From the NCBI GenBank assembly GCA_973895155.1, contig OZ316892.1:18166001-18230000 (forward strand): a stretch of DNA of 64,000 nt, read 5' to 3'. This DNA is from Marsupella aquatica. Lineage: Eukaryota > Marchantiophyta. The notes under the pieces were generated by a model. That model was not told where the DNA came from. It did no database searches and saw only the letters and a list, made by a program, of their open reading frames with translations. The position numbers and the translations under genes were made by a program. Positions within the stretch are counted from its first letter, which is position 1; every line of letters begins with the position of its first letter. Below, piece by piece: positions 57,791-64,000 of the stretch.

Positions 57791-60700
57791 AATTTAATTA
57801 TCAATTTGTGAATGGGCTTGGGAAGAGCTCGCTACCTCTGGAAGCATATTAGTGGAATCTATAAAGTGTGATATTATTAAGTCGTACCTGGCTTTTCATC
57901 CAAGAGCATCCTTAACAAAAATATTCTGCAAGTTGAGGCCCTACTTTATTTCCTCACATATCTTTTGGTTGGTCAAACACATGCAGACCACAAAACATTT
58001 TTGATTCTATGAAGAAAAAAATTTATTAAGAAACCTAGCCACAAGAACTTCACATGACAGCTAGTTTAGGCTGGGTCCCAATATATGGCAAAATCATTAA
58101 AATCATTTAGTGACGTTGCTCTTCATAAACAATACAATATATACATATTCTAGCTTGGAATAGATTCGCCTCTTTCGTGATGTACATCGAAAGTTTCCTC
58201 ATTCGGCCACTGCGCATTAGGGGCACTGTAGTTAGAAACTGTTTAAACACAAATCAAACGTCAGATAAGAAGCGTCCTACTGATTGCCTACGAGGGGACC
58301 TTATGGGCTCCACTTTGAAAATTTAGAAAAGCAGGCTATTAGGGTGGACAGTTACTCGGGATGCATTGAAAATGGGATAGAATTGGGATATGACCCTTTG
58401 GGCGGGGTGGGGTGGAGGAGGGGTAGCTGTACCATTTGACACGACACGATGGCTCTAACATACCTGCCTTGTATCTCACTTTCAGTTCATCCAAAGTAAA
58501 TGCCCACCGAAGTGCCCACATTTTTGAACGTGAAGCCCTCTTATGCAATTGGCAGGATGCATAATCTGACCTGGGGGTTTAACCTACCGTATATTTTGGA
58601 TACCATGTGTGATCTTGACTTATTTATGAATTCACTATTTTATAGAGGGAATATCTATAAATATTCATAGCTTGAATGTCAAATAGACTATTTAGCTTTA
58701 TAAAACGTATGAAATGAGCAGATTCTCTATGTTAGTATCAGAAACTCAATATTTTATTTTCCACATTTTATAAACTTTGGTCAAAATGGTAAGTGTGACG
58801 ATGTCTATTTTGAATAACAAGTGATTCCAACAGTTATTTCAAGACTGACGGTAACGCAACTAGAAAAGAACAAGTCAATTCAAGACATCTATAATCAGAA
58901 TATTTAGAAATCTAATCCTCACTAGCACATGAACTCAAAAAAAAATATTGACTTCATCAGCACTAGCTGAGCAATGAAGACTTTAATTGGTTGTGGTGAT
59001 GAAATTTTGGAATCACCAGGGTTCAACACTAGTACATAACTCTAGTTTATTATGCATGTGTATGCCATCCAGGCTTTGAACACAACTTACTATCACTTTC
59101 CCAATGCCCGTGGAACTTAGAGTGGCTTTATGTAGAGTCAGGGGTGCATTGCTTCTTTTCATTCCCTCTCTGATTAAATCTGGACCATACAATGAGCGGA
59201 AGCACTGCAGTTGGCTTTACAAGAACTGAGGGCCCATTCTGATCCTTTACAGATGCTTCATAGCAAGCAATAGACCCCAGGAAATGTTGTTTTGGAGTGT
59301 TTATTTTGTCTAGGATTCTAGACAACCTTTAGAGGTGGTCAATTTTTTTTTGGATTTTGGCTCCTTCATTCAAGGGATTTACATATATCAAACCTCATTT
59401 AAAGAAACTTTTAGTCTAGAGTCTATCTTTAGAACAAGCGGCGCCGGCTCTCCAGTTTACTTTTGTGAAAAACATTTAAAAGTGCCCTCGGCATCTAGTA
59501 AAGCCACCCATATTCATTTGGTGTTCTATTGACAAATTGCCCCTGCTAGTGTTGTCCCCAATTCAAATGTTTATTGGTTGTAGGCTTAGGCTCATGGTCT
59601 CTAAATTCTGCATCAAAGCCTGGCAAATGGGGTGCTACTGCCAATATTTGCATATCCCAGGTTAAGATCTTGGCAACCGAAAAAACATAACCTGGCATCT
59701 ACGGGATCTGTAAACTCTCCATGTGAATCTTCCTTTGTACATTCATTAAGGGTTAATTCATTAAGGGTTAAGGGCCATAACCAGCCATCAGCATGACCAC
59801 AAGATTCCCTGATTTTAATCTCCATATTATTGGCTTGGAAAGATTCTCAACTCCTCCAAAGTTTTGGAAAGACTCACTAGGTGGGTTTATGCTCAATAGC
59901 TCATGGGCTCTTTAGGGATTAGAGGTATTACCCTCAAAGACTACATCCCATAACCCCCTCATGCGCATGGGTCACAACCTGCTGACAAGCCCATCATAAA
60001 CGCATCATGAAGATTTGATTGTGAAGCGGTTTTTGGTTTTGGGGCATAACCCGGTGGACGAGGCCACAGAACCCTTGTGCTAGCTGGCCAGGGGATTCCC
60101 AAATTTTAATAAGATTAAGTGGTAATAAGCACTATTACCAGGCCACAGATCTGGTGAAGATGCTAGACAGTAGGCCCTAGTAGGGGGCGCTCTGGGTCTA
60201 TATGAAGATCCCCATCATGCATGAGGTTTGTTTGGGAAATTTGTACCCTTATTAATTTGGAATATTTTAAATCTTGGCTAAAAAGGTGATATTGTTTCTT
60301 ATAAATCTCAAAATTTGATTTGAAAGACACTGTTAATGCTTTTACAATTTTCTTAAAGTACTCCCTTAAACATCAATATAATGTCCCTATCATTTGTGCC
60401 ACATGATGTGTCATTTTTGCAGAAAGGAGAGCCCAGATAGTGGATGCTGCCAACCACAAGGTGATAGACAACTATGCAGACCAACAGGTGAGTATAGATC
60501 ATTGACTCAGGCCATAAATGAGCAAGAATTCAAACAAGTCAATAATAATGTTCTGACTTCATGTGTCCTACGCCCCTACATCACAAAAGTTGGTTGTATA
60601 TTCACTTGATATCCAAATTGTTAGTGTATAGAAATGTAGATTGTATTGACAAGCCATTTGGATATTGACCTCCATTGAATTGGTCACTTGGAATTGCCTC

Positions 60701-61035
60701 TTCAATGTTGCTGTCTGTATGGTTGGTTGCGTGAACTTGGGGAGCAGAGTCAGGAATCTCCAAGACAGTACTGTGCGGAGCATTTTGCATGAGATGTTTA
60801 TATCTTTAATGGGATGTCTATCCAGTATTTTTGGTGAACATTGTATGTTTGGTGAAATTGTATTTTTGGTGAACAGATGTAGAAATTTGCCCTGATTTAT
60901 TTAAGCTTAGGCTAACCTCAAATGACTCAAAAATGATTTTAGTGATGTAGTCTTGGCTCCCTAGGTAAAAGTGTGTGTGTGTGTTGGGGGGGGGGGATGT
61001 TTCAAATATTCACTTGGAGGCTTATGCTTGGTGAC
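57791..61035. other. Spacer, no gene seen
   Basis: More than 3 kb without a supported coding region. Small features: a duplicated TTCATTAAGGGTTAA (59743 and 59758) and a GT run followed by a G run (about 60970-60998). Confidence 0.45.
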
Positions 61036-61260
61036 TCAACTCCACTCGGGGGGCAGTGGGCTGTAAATGGATCAAGGTGAAGCAACTTTCATTGCTGGGT
61101 AAATTGAGTATGGCAACCCATCTCCAAGAGGGGGCAATGGGCTGTAAACCAGTCGGACTAACTACCGTTGGGATATTGCAGCCCATTACCCCCTCTTGGA
61201 GATGGGTTACCCAAAATGTTATGGTGAGTTTACAGGCCATTATCACCCCTCTTTTTTGAG
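61036..61260. mobile_element. Foldback/MITE-like element with a strong central hairpin
   Basis: AACCCATCTCCAAGAGGGGG continuing CAATGGGCTG (about 61117-61146) is the near-exact inverted copy of CAGCCCATTACCCCC continuing TCTTGGAGATGGGTT (about 61180-61209), with one mismatch in roughly 30 bp. Outer, weaker inverted copies (GGGGGGCAGTGGGCTGTAAA and TTTACAGGCCATTATCACCC) lie either side. A related half-element is at 42180-42240. Confidence 0.75.
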
Positions 61261-62770
61261 ATAAGTTATTTTACTAAACTAGCTTGACTGCCTGTTCTTT
61301 GAATATAGATAGAGGTGATCAAGGACAAAAGGCCTTGTGAAAAATAGATTCCCCACTTTGGTTGCCTGTTTTCCAGTGACTTGCCCCCAATGCCTGCAAC
61401 CCCGCTTTCAATAATGTCCCACTCAGAGCAATAGTCTAGAAGCCTCACTCTAGATCTTAGGCCCTAATGGTACCTTTGGATAACAATGATATAGTTAGAT
61501 TTACCCTGGGTTGAAGAAGTTGCCTTGCCTTGGTCCAAACTTTTTGTCAGGAGCTCCAGTTAGCCAAGCCAAGGGCAAGCTAGGTGCATGCCAAGCCAAA
61601 ATACCAAACCAAAACCACACAAAGGATACTGTCCCTCTCAGTGACGGAGAGAACCTTCACTCCTCTTCATCACAGTATTGAAGATCCTTGAAATTTTAAA
61701 GGAAGATTTGTAGCTTCATGCACCAGAGTATGAAGAATTCCAAGAAATTTCAAAGGATCATTCATTGACAAAATTAAGGGTGACTTTACAAGATGTTGGA
61801 GGTATTTTAAACTTTTTTTGTCTCCAAGATGTGATTATGGCCATCCATTGCGGAGCTACAACCGCAAAGCCCTCTTGAAGTTTTTCTTTGATTATCTGTA
61901 CGAGGTTATGAGGCATTACACCCAGGTAAAGCCACGGAACCCCTAGGCCAGCCTGGCCTGCCTGGGGATTCTAAAATTTGAATGACAGATACACTATGAT
62001 GCAAGTGGCAGACAATGACAGATGAGACTTTGGGACTCTAAAACTGACAGAAGCAAATAGTTCAAGAATTTACGCAGGGTTTAAGCTTGATAACTAGTGT
62101 CACACCATTCTAGGTAGTGTTAGAGTGTATCATACTATCTAGATCCGTATGTTTTGTATGTGTGCTATATGAGCCGATAAGGTTCCATTAGGTTTGTGTG
62201 AGAGGGTAGTTCTCTCTTATGAGGCATTGAAAGGTTATCTTTCAATGTTAAGCCTTGGAGAAGGGAGCTTGTGTGGTGGCTATGGTGGTTGAGAGCTCTC
62301 TCTATGTAGCGTATATTCCTTGAGTGCAAGGTGCGTTGGCTCGACATATGTGTGTGATCGGATCGAACGGGATTGAGTGCGTAAATATTGTTGGCGTCGA
62401 TCGTTGCTCGGATTCTATTGAGATTATTGTGGGTTTTGGACATGTGTGGACATGAGTTCCACTTGTATTCCATTCTCTTGTGTTTGTGATGTGACAGTGT
62501 GACTATGTGTGGATGTATGTGACAAGCAATGTATGTTGTGTAACGATGTGTATGCGCACGACATGGATGATTGGGCTTGCCGTTGTAAATTAGTCTTTGC
62601 TCAACAAAACCAAGACCCAAAATGCCCCCAATGTCTGGTATGGCCACCCTCAGTTTTGAAGCGGGCTTTGTTGCTCCCATATCTGGTTGGTGCGACCCGG
62701 ATCATGTGTTCGTTATTTTGGACCTCTCTTCACTCCTTTCTTGATCTTTTGTCTTCCCCCTGTTTGCTTT
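61261..62770. other. Spacer, no gene seen
   Basis: Starts with ACTAGCTTGACTGCC, which also occurs at 1828-1842 and is followed there by related sequence, so it is part of another dispersed repeat. Frames at 62165-62680 (minus) and 62509-62919 (plus) overlap on opposite strands and have no recognised domain. Confidence 0.4.
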
Positions 62771-62774
62771 ACTA

Positions 62775-63060
62775 TCCTCATAGAGCCGAGGCAGTTGGTT
62801 TTAGAATCTTGAGACAGATTTCACTTTGTGACCCTCTTATGGGGTTTACCCCAGAGCTCTACCAGACTTTTCAATATTTTTCTCAAAAGGGTGTTAGTAT
62901 TTTGGGCTACTTAGTGTAGTGGGCTCTTTGTTTTTTGTTCCTTTGTTGCTTTGGGGGATTCCTTCTCCTTGGCTAGTTGGGACTTCTTTGGTATTGTTGG
63001 GGCCTTTTCCCCTTCCTCTTCAGCTTTTATAGTCTCCATATAGTCTCCACCCACTTAGAG
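62775..63060 (+). repeat. Dispersed repeat with conserved peptide, copy 3
   Basis: The plus strand reads EAVGFRILRQISLCDPLMGF, then TPELYQTFQ, matching the conserved tail peptide of the copies at 5018 and 15862. It is the most diverged of the three. Confidence 0.55.
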
Positions 63061-63174
63061 TGTTGTCTTAGATATATATTTCAGCTTTTAAGTGCTTTGC
63101 CCCTAAAGATGTTGTGCTTTACAATACTATCATAATTTTTCCCAAATTTATAAAACATGTCACTGTATTTAGAA

Positions 63175-63330
63175 AAGTAACCAGGGGAATTATAGACTAA
63201 CTAAAACAGTGACACATTTGTAAGTACAATAAAAATAGTGATGTTAGTATATGGATGAAAAGTAACCAGGGGAATTAAAGACTAACCAAAACAGTGATAT
63301 ATTTGAAAATACAATAAAAATAGTGAGGGT
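63175..63330. repeat. Two-copy tandem repeat, about 85 bp
   Basis: AGTAACCAGGGGAATTAWAG, ACTAACYAAAACAGTGAYA and TACAATAAAAATAGTGA recur twice in a row. Confidence 0.85.
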
Positions 63331-64000
63331 GTTGTAAACTCACACATCTTTAAGATTCAAACCTTTAGTGCCAATGCTGTTATATATTTTTGAGCGAAGC
63401 AGTTGGTTTCTGATTCTCATGTCACCAAGTTATTGGCTGAACTATGTTCAGCTATGTGATGGGAGGCATTTGCTTGATCGACCCCCAAAATGAAACTTGT
63501 TACTTGATCGACCCCTTGAGGTCTATCAATGGTCCAGATCTGAGATTGAAAGGTCCATCAACGGTCCAGATTGGGAAAATGTATGGAGGGGGTTGATTAA
63601 ACAAACTTTTTCCAGAAGGGGTCTACTAAGCATATCTCTCATGTGATGGGGGACCAAAAAAGTATTCCAAGATACTTTTGTTTGAAATACATACGGAATG
63701 CAATGCAATGTACTGCAATACTTTGACTTTTATACATTTTCCCTTGTTCTAAACAGACCAAAACAAAATCCAATGTCATTATTTGTATTCAGGCCACATC
63801 ATGATGATGGCAAGGAAGGAGATGAGGAGAACATGTAATGATTTGTTTTTTGTGTGTACTTCATTCTTCTGTTCTTATTCACTTTGTTTGTCTTAAGCTG
63901 TATATTTAATCCTTGCTCCTTTAAGTTCAGCCTAATGTGACCAAACTCCCTGTGCCCCTGTGGTCACCGGATTTTATTTGTCTTAAGCTAAATATATTTA
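63331..64000. other. Spacer at window end, no gene seen
   Basis: AT-rich sequence with no supported coding region up to the window edge. Confidence 0.45.

Noticed and set aside
62165-62680. 171-codon minus-strand frame rich in His, Asn and Arg
   Set aside because: Composition reflects TG-rich DNA on the other strand, and it overlaps an opposite frame; no domain recognised.

Overview
This window is nuclear DNA from a green plant. The genes have many GT-AG introns, and the best-matching families are plant ones: an APY7-type apyrase, a DnaJ72-type J protein, the three-finger RanBP2-type zinc-finger protein typified by Arabidopsis At1g67325, and RRP15 and TAF8 orthologues. The ACC-synthase-like aminotransferase is split into about 12 exons rather than the few seen in seed-plant ACC synthases. 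With short genes in AT-rich, repeat-filled spacers, this suggests a bryophyte or other non-seed plant, or a streptophyte alga. That placement is inference; I cannot name the species.

Layout of the genes: 1-395 is the 3' end of a gene coding for an SRI-like C-terminal domain (+). 6429-8588 is RRP15 (+, 7 exons). 9306-15038 is an ACC-synthase-like PLP aminotransferase (-, 12 exons modelled). 24319-25590 is TAF8 (-, one exon). 29352-30510 is a DnaJ72-like J protein with a membrane segment (+, 3 exons). 34407-38877 is a RanBP2-type zinc-finger protein (+, 10 exons). 43417-46459 is an APY7-like apyrase (-, at least 2 exons). I derived exon models from reading frame, GT/AG sites and phase continuity, without transcript data.

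The mobile DNA is well preserved. 49480-54512 is a complete PIF/Harbinger transposon with TIRs, a TAA target duplication, a trihelix/SANT-like ORF and an intact DDE transposase ORF facing each other. 17673-21292 is a non-coding LTR element with 172/176-bp LTRs and a perfect 5-bp target duplication; its interior holds many small tetraloop hairpins. Foldback or MITE-like elements lie at 33285-33475, 54832-55532 and 61036-61260. A dispersed repeat with a conserved peptide occurs three times, and a repeat carrying an internal minisatellite occurs twice. A roughly 315-bp satellite array sits at 56020-57790, and there are several shorter tandem arrays.

The genes have unrelated housekeeping roles (ribosome biogenesis, transcription initiation, chaperone function, RNA binding, nucleotide hydrolysis, amino-acid/PLP chemistry) and show no sign of forming a shared pathway. 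The most unusual signals are the hairpin-rich retroelement, the apparently autonomous Harbinger element, a tandem duplication that copied the TAF8 start codon into a 7-codon upstream ORF, and local duplication of the RRP15 stop-codon exon.
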